A DNA stretch of 38,539 nt from Bacteroidota bacterium (GCA_003650425.1 QMPP01000005.1:1-38539); one strand, 5' to 3'; positions 8,094 to 18,345 are shown, numbered from the stretch's first letter. The notes: a model not told the origin generated them from the sequence alone. Made by a program: numbers and translations.

Positions 8094-8113
8094 GATACTA
8101 TTTTTTTAAAAAA

Positions 8114-8455
8114 TTAAAATAACTCATTAATATTTTCAGCCGGGTCGCCCCAAACTGCCTTATTATCTTTAACAACAATCGGTCTTTTTATCAACTTTTG
8201 ATTTTCAACCATAATTTTTACCCACTCCTCATCGGTAAAGTTCTTACCCTTATAGTTTTGCTTATAAACGGCTTCCTGGGTACGAATCATCTCCTGAGGT
8301 TTTTTGTTCAGTTTCATTAATAACATGGTAAGTTGCTCTTCCGTGAGCAGAGTTTTCAGGTATTCTACTACTGTAAAATCTTCTGTTTTATTTTTTAGAA
8401 GCTCAAGTCCGGCACGTGATTTTTTACACCGCGGATTGTGATAAATAGTAATCAT
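8114..8455 (-). CDS. ArsC/Spx-family thioredoxin-fold protein (arsenate reductase-like)
   Basis: A 113-residue protein of the ArsC/Spx/YffB family. The N-terminal ITIYHNPRCKKSR carries the single active-site Cys (Cys10) in a CxxS arrangement, as in glutathione/glutaredoxin-coupled arsenate reductases. IKRPIVV near residue 90, with the conserved Arg-Pro, is the second family marker. Many such proteins in non-resistant bacteria are housekeeping and may not reduce arsenate. No arsB, acr3 or arsR is nearby, so arsenic resistance is not supported by context. It lies immediately upstream of fumC with a 20-base gap, and a promoter box lies 24 bases before its start. Confidence 0.88.
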   Translation of the reverse strand: MITIYHNPRCKKSRAGLELLKNKTEDFTVVEYLKTLLTEEQLTMLLMKLNKKPQEMIRTQEAVYKQNYKGKNFTDEEWVKIMVENQKLIKRPIVVKDNKAVWGDPAENINELF

Positions 8456-8479
8456 AACATCATTTATTTATAATAGAAG

Positions 8480-8487
8480 CAAATGTA
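8480..8487 (-). promoter_or_regulatory. -7 box TACATTTG for the ArsC-like gene and probably fumC
   Basis: On the minus strand TACATTTG matches TAnnTTTG exactly and lies 24 bases before the ATG at 8455. No convincing -33 element is seen. Confidence 0.5.
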
Positions 8488-8627
8488 TGGAAATCTATTT
8501 TGAATCGCACTCTAAATAGGGTAATCCTACCTGTTTAGAAGCGTTAAATTTTGTGAAAACAGGAATGGTGGGTATTTATTTAACGAAGTTGTTTAAAGTA
8601 TAAATACTTTTTTAAGGGTAATTCCAT

Positions 8628-8715
8628 GTAAATCAGAAAACAAATATCTTTTTTATAACTCCTCCTTTGTTTTCCCTCCAAAGAGGGAAATAATGGAATT
8701 TGTTTTCTGATTTAC
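8628..8715. repeat. 18-bp inverted repeat enclosing an 8-bp hairpin, in the 344-base prfB/arsC-like spacer
   Basis: The gene-free stretch 8456-8799 holds a promoter box (8480-8487) and this element. Perfect 18-base arms read GTAAATCAGAAAACAAAT (8628-8645) and its reverse complement (8698-8715). Between them lies a second hairpin, TTTCCCTC (8671-8678), loop CAAA, GAGGGAAA (8683-8690). ATTCCAT (8621-8627) and ATGGAAT (8693-8699) form a further inverted pair overlapping the right arm, so alternative foldings are possible. No T-run follows on the minus strand, so a simple terminator is less likely than a REP/MITE-like unit. I see nothing else in the spacer. Confidence 0.75.
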
Positions 8716-8799
8716 TATGTATTTAATAATTTTGACACCGCCATCTTTCTTTCGAGTTTCAAAAGATTTAACCGGTGGCCATAGAAGGAATAAAAATTA

Positions 8800-9898
8800 T
8801 CATCCCTGATCTGTTCCCCCAAACTCCATCAGATAGGCTTTTATAAAGTCGTTCAGCTCTCCATCCAATACTGCCTGCGCATTGGAGGTTTCATAATTGG
8901 TTCGTAAATCTTTTACCAGTTTATACGGATGTAACACATAAGATCGGATTTGTGATCCCCACTCAATTTTTTTCTTATTTCCCTCAATATTTGCCTGTGC
9001 TTCCTGCTGCTTTCGCATCTCTATTTCATAGAGTTGTGATTTTAGCATTTTCAAAGCTTTTTCCCGATTTTGTCCTTGCGACCGGGTTTCCTGGCATTCG
9101 ACCACGATGCCTGTTGGCTCGTGGTGCAATCTTACTGCCGTTTCAACTTTATTCACGTTTTGCCCGCCGGGTCCACTCGAGCGAAAGGTATCCCAGGTAA
9201 TATCAGATGGGTTAATGTTTATCTGTATGGAGTCGTCAACAACCGGGTAGATGTAAACCGAAGCAAAAGAGGTGTGGCGCCGGTTAGCCGAATCGAACGG
9301 CGAAAGGCGAACTAAACGATGAACTCCGTTTTCACCTTTTAGATAGCCAAAAGCAAAATCACCATCAAACTCCAGCGAAACCGATTTTATACCGGCTACA
9401 TCACCCTCTTGATAGTCGAGCTCCTTAACTTTAAAACCATTTTTCTCGCCCCAGCGAATGTACATACGCATAAGCATCTCAGCCCAGTCTTGGCTTTCGG
9501 TGCCTCCCGCCCCGGGATTAATCTTCAGAATGGCATTAAACTTATCCTCTTTACCTCCCAGCATTTGCAGAAACTCCAGCTCTTCGACCAAAGTAACAGC
9601 TTCATGGTACTGTTGATCAAGATCGGATTGTTCGGCTTCACCGGCCTCAAGAAATTCCTGGAGTACAGAGAGGTCGTTAAGCAGGCTTTCTACCTGTTGA
9701 TATTTTGTAACCCAGCGTTTTTTTTCCTGAATATCCTTCAGTATTAATTCTGCTTTTTTAGGGTCATCCCAAAACCCGGGAGCTTGCGTTTTCTCCTCTT
9801 CTTCCTCTACTTCGTACTTCTTTTTATCGATGTCAAAGATACCTCCTCAAGGCACCCAGCCTCTTATACAAATCTTTTAACCCCTCGGGAGTAAACAT
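8800..9898 (-). CDS. prfB: Peptide chain release factor 2 with programmed +1 frameshift
   Basis: RF2 ends translation at UGA and UAA. The gene starts at ATG 9898 and reads 21 codons to an in-frame TGA at 9835-9833. The slippery context is AGG AGG TAT CTT TGA C, with a Shine-Dalgarno-like AGGAGG just before it, as in the classical bacterial prfB site. Slipping from CTT to TTT skips one base (9835), and reading resumes at GAC (9834-9832), so the product is join(9898-9836, 9834-8800), 365 residues, the same as E. coli RF2. The anticodon-like SPF motif ([11 protein letters not shown]) and the catalytic GGQ loop ([13 protein letters not shown]) are present. Taking only the open frame from an internal start would lose the N-terminal domain. 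It follows the WG-repeat gene by 13 bases. Confidence 0.97.
9831..9850 (-). promoter_or_regulatory. Programmed +1 ribosomal frameshift site of prfB (RF2 autoregulation)
   Basis: On the minus strand the site reads AGGAGGTATCTTTGAC (9847-9832). AGGAGG can pair with the 16S anti-Shine-Dalgarno, CTT is the slip codon and TGA is the RF2-specific stop. Low RF2 slows termination at TGA and favours the shift, so RF2 controls its own level. Beyond the stop the +1 frame is open and matches RF2. Confidence 0.95.
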
Positions 9899-9911
9899 AT
9901 TTTTTAAATTT

Positions 9912-10904
9912 TTACTTAGACAATTTTACCATATCAAAACAGTTAGGAAATTGCGGGTTTACCACAAAACCACCGTTTTTGTTAATCCATCCCCACAGTC
10001 CACCCGTACGAACCCGAGCCATGCCGCCATTAAAACTTTTTACTTTCTCGAATTGTGGAGTTACCACTAATTTTCCATGTTTATCAACAAAACCCCACAC
10101 CTTAGCCTGACGCACTCCTGCTCTTCCCTCCTGGAAATCAAGAACGGCTATAAACTGAGGGTTAATGGCATACTTTCCATTTTTATCGAGAAAACCCCAA
10201 ACTTTGCCAAGTTTTACAGCAGCCATCCCTTCGTGAAAATCTCTCAACACCTCAAATTGCGGATTGATAACAAAGTGGCCTTGTTCGTCGATGGCACCAT
10301 ATTTACCTGCCGACCGTACTACGGCAATACCATTGCTAAAAGGGCCGGCTTTATCAAATTGTGCATTGATAACCCAGCTTCCGTTAAGATCGATATAACC
10401 CCACTTTTTGCCCATCATGGCAGGGGCAATTCCATCGTTAAAGCTTTTTATATGAACGTATTGGGGGTTAATAATATAGTTACCCTCCGATGATATATAG
10501 CCCCATTTGCCGGCTAACCTGACCATAGCTCTGCCATCATGAAAATCACGAACCGACTCATACTGCGGATTAATGGCAAAGCTTCCATTTTTATCGATAA
10601 AACCCCATTTTTTAGCCACTTTAACAGCTGCAAGTCCTTCGTGGAAATCCTTAACAACAGTAAATTGAGGCGTTATGGCAACAGTACCATCTGCGTCAAG
10701 AAATCCCCATAGCTTACCCACTTTAACAGCGGCGAGGTTTTCGCTAAAGCTGCGCAGATGTTCAAACTGAGGATTTACATACCAATTACCTTTTTCGGTA
10801 ATAAAGCCCCACTGTTTATCTTGTCGGGCGGCAGCAATATACTCTTGAGAAAATAGAGGAGAAACGGCAAGAAAGACAAATAATAACAGGAATGATTTTT
10901 TCAT
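9912..10904 (-). CDS. Exported WG-repeat protein
   Basis: A 330-residue protein with a signal peptide (MKKSFLLLFVFLAVSPLFSQ) followed by nine tandem repeats of about 35 residues filling the mature chain. Each has a K/G-x-WGF/Y-I/L/V-D/N-x-x-G core and ends in a N/T-P-Q-F/Y element; one repeat has YGAI in place of WGFI. This matches the WG (beta-repeat) family, which probably forms a beta-rich scaffold. Family function is poorly known and no enzyme motif is visible. It lies 13 bases upstream of prfB on the same strand, so RF2 may be cotranscribed with it. No TAnnTTTG box was found in the 109 bases upstream. Confidence 0.88.
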   Translation of the reverse strand: MKKSFLLLFVFLAVSPLFSQEYIAAARQDKQWGFITEKGNWYVNPQFEHLRSFSENLAAVKVGKLWGFLDADGTVAITPQFTVVKDFHEGLAAVKVAKKWGFIDKNGSFAINPQYESVRDFHDGRAMVRLAGKWGYISSEGNYIINPQYVHIKSFNDGIAPAMMGKKWGYIDLNGSWVINAQFDKAGPFSNGIAVVRSAGKYGAIDEQGHFVINPQFEVLRDFHEGMAAVKLGKVWGFLDKNGKYAINPQFIAVLDFQEGRAGVRQAKVWGFVDKHGKLVVTPQFEKVKSFNGGMARVRTGGLWGWINKNGGFVVNPQFPNCFDMVKLSK

Positions 10905-11013
10905 GACACAATATTTAAGTTAAAATTATTTTCAGTATTGACCCTTAGCAATAGCTATCCCGATCTTCAATAGGCTAAAATAAAAAAATATTAAACATAA
11001 AAGAGCTGTGAGC

Positions 11014-12333
<1,320 letters not shown>

Positions 12334-12399
12334 TTATCTTATTATTCAGACTTTATGTTTTGTCATGTACAACAACGTAAACGTTCGTTAGCATACATT

Positions 12400-12424
12400 A
12401 AAAAACCCTGTTTTGCACAGGGTT
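12400..12424 (-). terminator. Rho-independent terminator after the Fur-family gene
   Basis: A perfect 8-bp stem, AACCCTGT (12404-12411) and ACAGGGTT (12417-12424), encloses a 5-base loop. On the minus strand it is followed by a T-run, so it ends the fur-like transcript before purA. The plus strand also carries a T-run (12426-12431), making it potentially bidirectional. Confidence 0.85.
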
Positions 12425-12504
12425 ATTTTTTAACAAAAATAATTATTTGTCCTCTAGAAAGGAATTAATTTACGAACTACTTATAAACAAAAAAAATTAT
12501 TCTT

Positions 12505-12966
12505 CTATTCCTTCTCTTCCTCTTTTTTACATTTTCCATAAAAAGTAAGAGAGTGGTAGGTAACCTTGACACCCAACAACTCTTCAACAGCTTGCTGAAT
12601 TTCCTGAATACGCGGGTCACAAAATTCAAGTACTTTTCCGTCCTCAAGGCAAACAAAATGATCGTGTTGTTTAAACTTAAAGGAGCGTTCAAACTGTGCA
12701 CAGTTATTTCCGAATTGGTGTTTGGTAACCAAATTACAATCAAGTAACAGCTCAATGGTATTATAAAGAGTAGCACGGCTAACCCTGTATTTGTTGTTTT
12801 TCATTCTGATATAGAGTGTTTCTATATCAAAATGCCCCTCGGTAGCATAAATCTCTTTTAAAATAGTAAACCGTTCCGGTGTTTTACGATGTCCCCGCCC
12901 CTCAAGATATTCAGTAAAAAGTTTTTTGACAGCGTCAAATGTATCTTTCTGTTTTTTGTTTTTCAT
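12505..12966 (-). CDS. Fur-family metal-responsive transcriptional regulator
   Basis: A 153-residue Fur/PerR/Zur-type regulator. The winged-helix DNA-binding part is at about 15-85 ([12 protein letters not shown], then [13 protein letters not shown] as the recognition region). The metal-binding dimerization part carries His45, Glu93, His101 and His103 in KQHDHFVC, and Glu114. The C-terminal paired CxxC motifs that hold structural zinc in many Fur proteins are absent: only single Cys106, Cys116 and Cys146 remain. Whether it senses iron, peroxide or zinc cannot be decided. The C-terminus is highly charged (CKKEEEKE). It lies between the RSH gene and purA, with its own terminator. Confidence 0.9.
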   Translation of the reverse strand: MKNKKQKDTFDAVKKLFTEYLEGRGHRKTPERFTILKEIYATEGHFDIETLYIRMKNNKYRVSRATLYNTIELLLDCNLVTKHQFGNNCAQFERSFKFKQHDHFVCLEDGKVLEFCDPRIQEIQQAVEELLGVKVTYHSLTFYGKCKKEEEKE

Positions 12967-13047
12967 ACGTCCTATTTTTAAGGCGTAAAAATAACACTTT
13001 AAATTAATTTATAATAATTTAAAATAAAAAAAAGTAAAGATTTAAAT

Positions 13048-15288
13048 TTATTCTATACGTTTAACCTTAATCACCTCTTTAATTTTATGCAGGCTTTTCA
13101 TTACATTTTTTAATTCATCAAGCCCCTTAACGTATAGAAATATCTGAACTTCAATCATTTCACCAATAGTTACCAAGTCAAATTTACGGATATTCAAATT
13201 ATATTCATCGCTTAAAACAGTAGATATCATTTTAACAAGGCCTTTTTTATTTTCCGATACCAGTTTAACACCAGACAAAAAGTTTACCCCGATATCTTTT
13301 CCCCAATTGGGATTAGTAATTTTTTTGCCGTATTGCGACATATACTTGATGGCAACATCGCAATTAGTACGATGAATCTCCATGAGTTTATTGGGCCAGC
13401 TAATACTAACAACATCATCGCCGGGTATGGGATTGCAACATGAAGGAATAATAAATTCGATGGCATCGCTTTCGCTACCCTCTTCGATGTACAGATTTTC
13501 CTTTGACGTAGCTTTTTCGATACTGTCTGATTTTTTTCCAAACAGCATATTATTTGTTAAAATACTGGGAAAGTGAAACCAACCTGATTTTTGTTCCACG
13601 CCAAAAAGGACTTCTTTTATCTCTTTAGCACCTAGCTTATTGGTTGCCAGTAAGTAAAAAAAGTTTGTTTTGTCGGATAAATTTAACTTTTCAATCAGTT
13701 GTTCCACATTGCACTGTGGGTGTTCGGCTTTAAGCTGTTTGCAAATTTTATTAAATTTTTCCTCTCCCTCTTTTCTAAACTTTCTACGCTTGTTTTTTAC
13801 CACTTGTTTAATGCGAGCCTTGGCTCGTGCCGAAACCACAATATCAAGCCACTTTTCGGTAACTTTATCAATTTTAGAGCTTATTATTTCCACCTGGTCA
13901 CCGGCTCTAAGTTCAAATTCTATCGGCTTAAGTTTACGGTTCACGTTGGCGCCGATACACTTATTCCCCAGGTCGGTGTGGATGGTATAGGCAAAATCGA
14001 GCACGGTGGCTCCCTTGGGAAGCGGTATCAAATCGCCGGTGGGCGTAAAAACAATAATTTCCTCGGTTACCAGATTTTTCCTGAAAACATCAATAAAAGG
14101 AATGGCTTCATCGTTAGCCTCTTTAAGCAGTTCACGTGTTCGGATTAACCATTTTTCGAGTCCTTCCTGATCATTTTTGTCTCGATATTTCCAAAAAGCA
14201 GGATAGCCACGGGTAGCAATCTCATCCATTCTTCTGCTCAATATTTGTACATTAACCCAGTCACCACCAGGAAGCATCACCACCGTATGAATAGCTGAAT
14301 ATCCATTGGTTTTAGGCTGAGAAACGAGGTCGAGAAGCTTGCTATTGTTGGAATGAAATAAAGTGGTAACATCAGCATAGGCAGTCCAGCAGGCTACTTT
14401 TTCCTGCTCAGGTTTTGTATTTACAATCAGCTTAACCGTAGGTATTAAAAAAACATCTTTAAAAGTGAGCTCATTGTCGCTCATGTTTTTCCAAATAGAA
14501 AATGCCGTTTTGTTCCGAAGCTGAATTTCAACTTTACCCGGGGAACTTGCATAATACTCTTCCAGCGGTTTTTTAAAGCTATTAAATTTCTGTTCCAACT
14601 TAGGGCTATATTGCTTTATTTGATGACTAATTTGCTTATAAAAATCAGGATTACTGTATTTAAATGAAAGTTCTTCCAATTCCGATTTGATATCATAAAG
14701 CCCAAGACTATTGGCAAGTGGAGCATAGATGTATCGTGTTTCGGAGGCTATTTTTAGTTTTTTGAGTTGTGGCATAGCATCAAGAGTCCGCATATTATGC
14801 AGCCGGTCGGCCAATTTTACCAATATCACCCTCACATCATCGGACATGGTATAAACCACTTTTTTTAAAGTCTCGGATTGGTTGGTACTGTATGCTGTTT
14901 CGGAAATCCCCTCAATTTTTGTCAAGCCATCAATGATGCGTGCTACTTTGTCACCGAACATTCCCTCTACATCTTCAAGGGTAAGATCAGTATCTTCAAC
15001 GGTATCGTGAAGCAAGGCAGCAATGATGGAAGTGCGACCCAAACCTAAATCACCCGCAGCGATGGTAGCTACTTCAAGCGGATGCAAAATAAAAGGCTCG
15101 CCACTTTTACGACGCATGTCTTTATGTGCCTCGGCAGCCACCTTAAAAGCTTTACGTACTTCCCACCTGTCTTGTGTTTCTTTACGCGTATGCCACACCT
15201 CGATAAGTCGCCTGTACCGGCGAAGAATCTCTCTCCTCTCTTGCGCTTCAGCAAAATTGGGTTTAATATGGTCTGATTTCTGTTTCAT
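13048..15288 (-). CDS. spoT: RelA/SpoT homologue (RSH): hydrolase site intact, synthetase site degenerate
   Basis: A 746-residue long RSH protein with the domain order HD hydrolase, synthetase, TGS (about 411-474) and C-terminal ACT (about 670-745). The hydrolase motifs are complete: RKSGEPFILHP with His69, HDTVEDT (His94, Asp95, Glu98, Asp99) and DRLHNMRT with Asn165. The synthetase keeps QPKTNGYSAIHT, but the usual FDxxA(V/I)R block is FLIPTVK (Asp to Leu281, Arg to Lys) and the usual E-V/I-Q-I-R-T is NVQILS (Glu to Asn346). AAHWKY has become PAFWKY. I infer (p)ppGpp hydrolysis without synthesis. A TTG at 15309 would add seven residues, but it overlaps the -7 box, so ATG 15288 is preferred. 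Confidence 0.93.
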   Translation of the reverse strand: MKQKSDHIKPNFAEAQERREILRRYRRLIEVWHTRKETQDRWEVRKAFKVAAEAHKDMRRKSGEPFILHPLEVATIAAGDLGLGRTSIIAALLHDTVEDTDLTLEDVEGMFGDKVARIIDGLTKIEGISETAYSTNQSETLKKVVYTMSDDVRVILVKLADRLHNMRTLDAMPQLKKLKIASETRYIYAPLANSLGLYDIKSELEELSFKYSNPDFYKQISHQIKQYSPKLEQKFNSFKKPLEEYYASSPGKVEIQLRNKTAFSIWKNMSDNELTFKDVFLIPTVKLIVNTKPEQEKVACWTAYADVTTLFHSNNSKLLDLVSQPKTNGYSAIHTVVMLPGGDWVNVQILSRRMDEIATRGYPAFWKYRDKNDQEGLEKWLIRTRELLKEANDEAIPFIDVFRKNLVTEEIIVFTPTGDLIPLPKGATVLDFAYTIHTDLGNKCIGANVNRKLKPIEFELRAGDQVEIISSKIDKVTEKWLDIVVSARAKARIKQVVKNKRRKFRKEGEEKFNKICKQLKAEHPQCNVEQLIEKLNLSDKTNFFYLLATNKLGAKEIKEVLFGVEQKSGWFHFPSILTNNMLFGKKSDSIEKATSKENLYIEEGSESDAIEFIIPSCCNPIPGDDVVSISWPNKLMEIHRTNCDVAIKYMSQYGKKITNPNWGKDIGVNFLSGVKLVSENKKGLVKMISTVLSDEYNLNIRKFDLVTIGEMIEVQIFLYVKGLDELKNVMKSLHKIKEVIKVKRIE

Positions 15289-15296
15289 TGATATTG

Positions 15297-15304
15297 CAAA
15301 ATTA
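15297..15304 (-). promoter_or_regulatory. -7 box TAATTTTG eight bases before the RSH start codon
   Basis: On the minus strand TAATTTTG matches TAnnTTTG and ends eight bases upstream of ATG 15288, which implies a very short leader. It also argues against the longer TTG start at 15309. No -33 element is obvious. Confidence 0.45.
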
Positions 15305-15494
15305 AGCAAAAACCCACCAGCTATTATACTAAAAAAAAAATCAATTTCTGATAATTTTTATTGAATCTTTCAAAAGGCAGGAAATCAACCGCCACTGCTC
15401 ACAAAACATGGGTTGCCTGAGCGGGACGATAAGGAATAGGCCAAGATGTTTGCTCAAAGAATAAAAAACCTTAGATACACAAAACAATTGGCAT

Positions 15495-15520
15495 TACCTT
15501 TGCATAATTTCATACTTTTG
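15495..15520 (+). promoter_or_regulatory. Two candidate -7 boxes for the first T9SS cargo gene
   Basis: TACCTTTG (15495-15502) and TACTTTTG (15513-15520) both match TAnnTTTG and lie 39 and 21 bases before the ATG at 15542. A TTG at 15488-15490 is 22 bases upstream of the second box, a slightly long spacing. I see nothing else identifiable in 15310-15490. Confidence 0.5.
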
Positions 15521-15541
15521 ACTTTCATTTAAACCGAGTCG

Positions 15542-18145
15542 ATGAAAAGGATTTCTGTACTGTTTTTTTTAATGATTACAATGGGATTGAAGGTGTATGC
15601 AACACATCAACGAGCCGCAGAAATTACCTATAAACACCTGTCAGGACTTACTTACGAGTTTACCATTACCATGTACACGCGCACCTCTAGTCCGGCAGAT
15701 GATACCCGGACAACAATGCCAATAATTTGGGGCGACAACTCGTCGGAAGAGATTCCGCGGATTGTATGGACTGACTGGGATGACGATATTTCGTTAAATG
15801 TTTACAAGGGTGAGCACACTTTTCCGGGACCGGGAACCTATACTATTTCGGTGGAAGACCCTAACCGTAACAATGGCGTGGTAAACATTCCGAACTCGGT
15901 AAACGTACCCATTTACGTAGAATCAACACTAGTGATTAATCCTTTTTTAGGTTACAACAACTCAGTGCAGCTCCTCAACCCGCCCATCGACAAGGCATGT
16001 GTTGGCAAACTTTTTATTCACAACCCGGCGGCTTACGATCCTGACGGCGACAGCTTATCATACAAACTGGCTGTATGTAAAGGAGCAGCGGGATACAATA
16101 TTCCGGGTTACACTTTCCCCATGGCTTCCGATTTTTTTAAGCTGGACTCGATTAGTGGTAATATGATTTGGAAAAACCCCATGTTGCAGGGCGAGTACAA
16201 CGTGGCATTTGTTATTGAGGAGTGGCGAAGTGGAAACCTGGTAGGAACGGTCAGACGCGACATGCAAATTACTGTTGTTGCCTGCGACCATGATCCACCC
16301 GACATTTTTGCCCTTGATGATACCTGTGAAATCGCTGGTAATTTTTTAACTTTCCCTGTCACCGCTACTGATCCAGAAGGCACACTGGTAACCATCACGG
16401 CTTTTGGAGGCCCTTTTACGCTGGCGGATAGCCCTGCCCAAATAAACCCTGATCCCGGATTAGGTACCGGAACAGCACATACTCAATTCGAGTGGGACAC
16501 CAAGTGCTCACACATTCGAAAAAATACCTATAACGTGGTTTTTAAAGCCAAGGATAACGGGTATCCTGTTAACCTGGTGAATTTTAAAAATAGTGCTGTT
16601 AAGGTTATAGGCCCCGCCCCGGAAAACCTGACAACCACCGCGCTGGGAAACGGGATTAATCTGGATTGGGACAAAGAGCAGTGTGCCAATGCCACAGGTT
16701 ATAACATTTACCGAAAAGTCGATTCATCCGGCTGGGAGGCAGGGTTTTGCGAAACAGGCGTCCCCGGATATACAGGTTTTAAGTTGATAGCAACTATCGA
16801 CGGAGTTCATAACTCCGAGTTTCGTGATGACAACCTCAGCAGCGGGCTTAATCACGGGATACGATATTGTTACCGTGTTACAGCTACTTTTCATGATGGT
16901 GCCGAGAGTCTAACATCGAACGAGACATGTGCTTTTTTAAAACGTGATGTTCCTATTATAACCCATGTTACCAACGATAGTACTGATATTAACATCGGAA
17001 GAGTTTACATTATCTGGGCTAAACCTACTGAGCTGGACACTCTTCAATATCCCGGTCCGTACCAATACACCCTGTTCCGCAACAATGGTGTTTCATGGAA
17101 TAATCCGGTAGAGGTAACGGTACTCGATGGCATGAACGATACCACGTGGCTGGATGCCTCGGTAAACATGAACAATAATAACCTGCCATACAGTTACCGC
17201 GTTGATCTCTCCAGCAAAACAGTTGGATTCATCGATAGTTCGCAAGATGCTTCTTCCATATTTTTAATACTACATCCTTTTAACAAAGCCTTGCGCTTGT
17301 CGTGGTCGTTTAAAGTGCCATGGATTAACGAAAAATACATTATTTACAGAAAAAACCCAGGAAGCAATAACTTTGTTCTATTGGATACCGTTGAGCAGCC
17401 AACCTATTTTGACAGAGGGCTGGAAAACCACCAACAATACTGTTATTACATTAAAGCCATCGGACATTATTCGGTATCCGGGATTATTGACCCGTTGATT
17501 AACTTATCTCAAATTGCCTGTGGGATTCCCGACGACAAAGAGCCTCCCTGCCAACCGGTTTTAACGGTTGCGACCAATTGTGACAACAGCGAAAACACCT
17601 TATCGTGGAATCTGCCTTACGACAGTTGTAATTACGATGTGGCCAAGTATGTAGTGTATTACTCTCATCCGGGAGCCGATAATTTATTGCCATTGGACTC
17701 GATTGCCAATCCTTACGACACCACTTTTGTTCACAGCAACCTCAACAATGTGGTTGGATGCTATGGTGTTATCGCGGTTGATTCCGTTGGAAACCGAAGC
17801 GATATGTCAGATATTATCTGCGTTAATTACGATGCCTGCCCCGCCTGCGACCTGCCCAACGTTTTTACCCCCAACGATGACAATTTTAACGACCTGCTCA
17901 GACCCATTACCAAAAACCCCAAAGCCACGATAGATCATATTGAACTATCAATTTTTAACCGATGGGGAGTGGAAGTATTTTACACCGAAGACCCGGAAGT
18001 TAAATGGGACGGAAAAAACCAACGAACAGGAAAGCTACTACCCGATGGTACCTATTTTTATAAATGTACTGCTTTTGTTGTATCGAACGACGGGTTAATT
18101 ACCACCCACCTGCAAGGCTCAATTACCATTTTAACAGGGAGGTAA
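15542..18145 (+). CDS. Large secreted protein with T9SS type B (gliding-motility-associated) C-terminal domain
   Basis: An 867-residue protein with a signal peptide (KRISVLFFLMITMGLKVYA). The mature N-terminus, THQRAAEITYKHLSGLTYEF, is a module seen at the start of many Bacteroidota cell-surface proteins. The middle contains Ig/fibronectin type III-like beta domains (for example NGINLDWDKEQ...YNIYRK near 370-395, and YIIYRK near 600). The C-terminus (about 770-867), with LPNVFTPNDDNFND, IFNRWGVEVFY and DGTYFYKC, is the CHU_C/type B sorting domain recognised by the type IX secretion system. The protein is therefore exported and attached or released at the cell surface. No catalytic motif is visible, and adhesion or matrix function is a guess. 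A related cargo gene follows. Confidence 0.88.
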   Translation: MKRISVLFFLMITMGLKVYATHQRAAEITYKHLSGLTYEFTITMYTRTSSPADDTRTTMPIIWGDNSSEEIPRIVWTDWDDDISLNVYKGEHTFPGPGTYTISVEDPNRNNGVVNIPNSVNVPIYVESTLVINPFLGYNNSVQLLNPPIDKACVGKLFIHNPAAYDPDGDSLSYKLAVCKGAAGYNIPGYTFPMASDFFKLDSISGNMIWKNPMLQGEYNVAFVIEEWRSGNLVGTVRRDMQITVVACDHDPPDIFALDDTCEIAGNFLTFPVTATDPEGTLVTITAFGGPFTLADSPAQINPDPGLGTGTAHTQFEWDTKCSHIRKNTYNVVFKAKDNGYPVNLVNFKNSAVKVIGPAPENLTTTALGNGINLDWDKEQCANATGYNIYRKVDSSGWEAGFCETGVPGYTGFKLIATIDGVHNSEFRDDNLSSGLNHGIRYCYRVTATFHDGAESLTSNETCAFLKRDVPIITHVTNDSTDINIGRVYIIWAKPTELDTLQYPGPYQYTLFRNNGVSWNNPVEVTVLDGMNDTTWLDASVNMNNNNLPYSYRVDLSSKTVGFIDSSQDASSIFLILHPFNKALRLSWSFKVPWINEKYIIYRKNPGSNNFVLLDTVEQPTYFDRGLENHQQYCYYIKAIGHYSVSGIIDPLINLSQIACGIPDDKEPPCQPVLTVATNCDNSENTLSWNLPYDSCNYDVAKYVVYYSHPGADNLLPLDSIANPYDTTFVHSNLNNVVGCYGVIAVDSVGNRSDMSDIICVNYDACPACDLPNVFTPNDDNFNDLLRPITKNPKATIDHIELSIFNRWGVEVFYTEDPEVKWDGKNQRTGKLLPDGTYFYKCTAFVVSNDGLITTHLQGSITILTGR

Positions 18146-18345
18146 TATTATTTAGGCTAAGTGCACCGCAACGGAAAGAGTCTGAATGAAATAGTTCGTT
18201 CTGCAAGACTTTCACAATAGCAAAATATGACAGACTATTAAAAAAGAAGCAGCGTTAAGCTACAGCGGTATTTGTACCATCTGGCACACCCCGTCGCGCA
18301 ACCCAATTTACTTCCATATTGTCAGGTAGATGCAAGAAATAATAT

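Noticed and set aside
8114-8455. Arsenic-resistance operon
   Set aside because: There is only an ArsC-like gene next to fumC; no arsenite pump or ArsR-like regulator is nearby.
8800-9591. prfB as a 263-residue protein from an internal ATG
   Set aside because: The N-terminal domain is encoded up to 9898 through the classical +1 frameshift site.
13699-14148. 149-residue plus-strand frame inside the RSH gene
   Set aside because: It is antisense to the conserved TGS/synthetase region and has no recognisable domain.
15395-15440. Possible structured RNA with GCTCA/TGAGC pairing upstream of the first T9SS gene
   Set aside because: Only a 5-bp stem could be found, and it does not match a riboswitch I recognise.
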